Positions 13,654-13,695 of a stretch of DNA of 13,695 nucleotides are shown piece by piece; the first letter of the stretch is position 1, and the number at the start of each line of letters is the position of its first letter. The notes below the pieces were generated by a model, which was not told where the DNA came from, searched no databases, and saw only the letters and a list, made by a program, of their open reading frames with translations. Source of the stretch: Ruminococcus sp. UBA4350 (GTDB taxonomy: Bacteria > Bacillota > Clostridia > Oscillospirales > Ruminococcaceae); assembly GCA_002394125.1 (NCBI GenBank), contig DGSY01000060.1:1-13695 (forward strand), given 5' to 3'. Both the position numbers and the translations under genes were made by a program.

Positions 13654-13695
13654 TCAGATACCGATATTGCCGGTGCTGTCCGCATTGAAGAACTG
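13654..13695 (-). CDS. C-terminal end of an unidentified gene, cut by window edge
   Basis: Minus-strand frame entering from base 13695 and reading QFFNADSTGNIGI before a TGA at 13654-13656. The stop lies 20 bases before a strong minus-strand terminator, which is the layout expected for a real gene end. Thirteen residues are too few to name a family; I do not recognise it. Of the other two minus-strand frames, one stays open straight through both terminators, which makes it implausible. Confidence 0.45.
   Translation of the reverse strand, partial: QFFNADSTGNIGI

Noticed and set aside
13464..13685. A 73-codon minus-strand open frame upstream of spoIIIAA
   Set aside because: It reads straight through two intrinsic terminators and overlaps the spoIIIAA start; composition is not protein-like.
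1..13695. Search for mobile elements, CRISPR, tRNA/rRNA, toxin-antitoxin or phage defence genes
   Set aside because: No transposase, integrase, spaced direct repeats or tRNA-like folds were seen; every substantial gene belongs to a known conserved Firmicute cluster.

Overview
The window is a dense, entirely minus-strand block from a spore-forming, clostridia-type Firmicute. Base composition looks GC-rich for that group (high fifties by eye), which suggests an Oscillospiraceae/Ruminococcus-like lineage rather than Bacillus or a low-GC Clostridium; the lineage is an inference. No mobile element, CRISPR array, tRNA or rRNA was seen. Almost every base lies in a gene; the largest gaps are about 146 bp (8557-8702) and about 160 bp (13490-13653).

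Read in the direction of transcription (right to left), the right edge holds the last 13 codons of an unidentified gene followed by two tandem intrinsic terminators. Next comes a complete spoIIIA operon: spoIIIAA, AB, AC, AD, AE, AF, AG, AH (13489 to 8703). All eight genes are intact and mostly overlap or nearly touch. They encode the mother-cell half of the SpoIIIA-SpoIIQ 'feeding tube' made during engulfment.

A strong extended -10 sigma-A promoter (8641-8669), a leader with a palindrome and a hairpin, and a good Shine-Dalgarno then start a second, housekeeping operon: asp23/yqhY-like, nusB, a TsaD/Kae1-like paralogue, xseA, xseB, dxs, tlyA, nadK, argR, recN. recN runs off the left edge after its Walker B motif. 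Together these cover transcription antitermination, exonuclease VII, the first MEP-pathway step, an rRNA methyltransferase/hemolysin-family protein, NADP synthesis, arginine regulation and recombinational repair.

The order is the familiar spoIIIA - yqhY - nusB - xseAB - dxs - tlyA - argR - recN synteny of Firmicutes, with departures. accB/accC are not between spoIIIAH and yqhY. A TsaD-like protein sits where folD often lies. ispA (farnesyl diphosphate synthase) is missing between xseB and dxs, where only 32 bp remain. I see no wholly new system. The points most worth a second look are the TsaD-like paralogue, the missing ispA with a small hairpin at the junction, and the structured leader of the yqhY operon.
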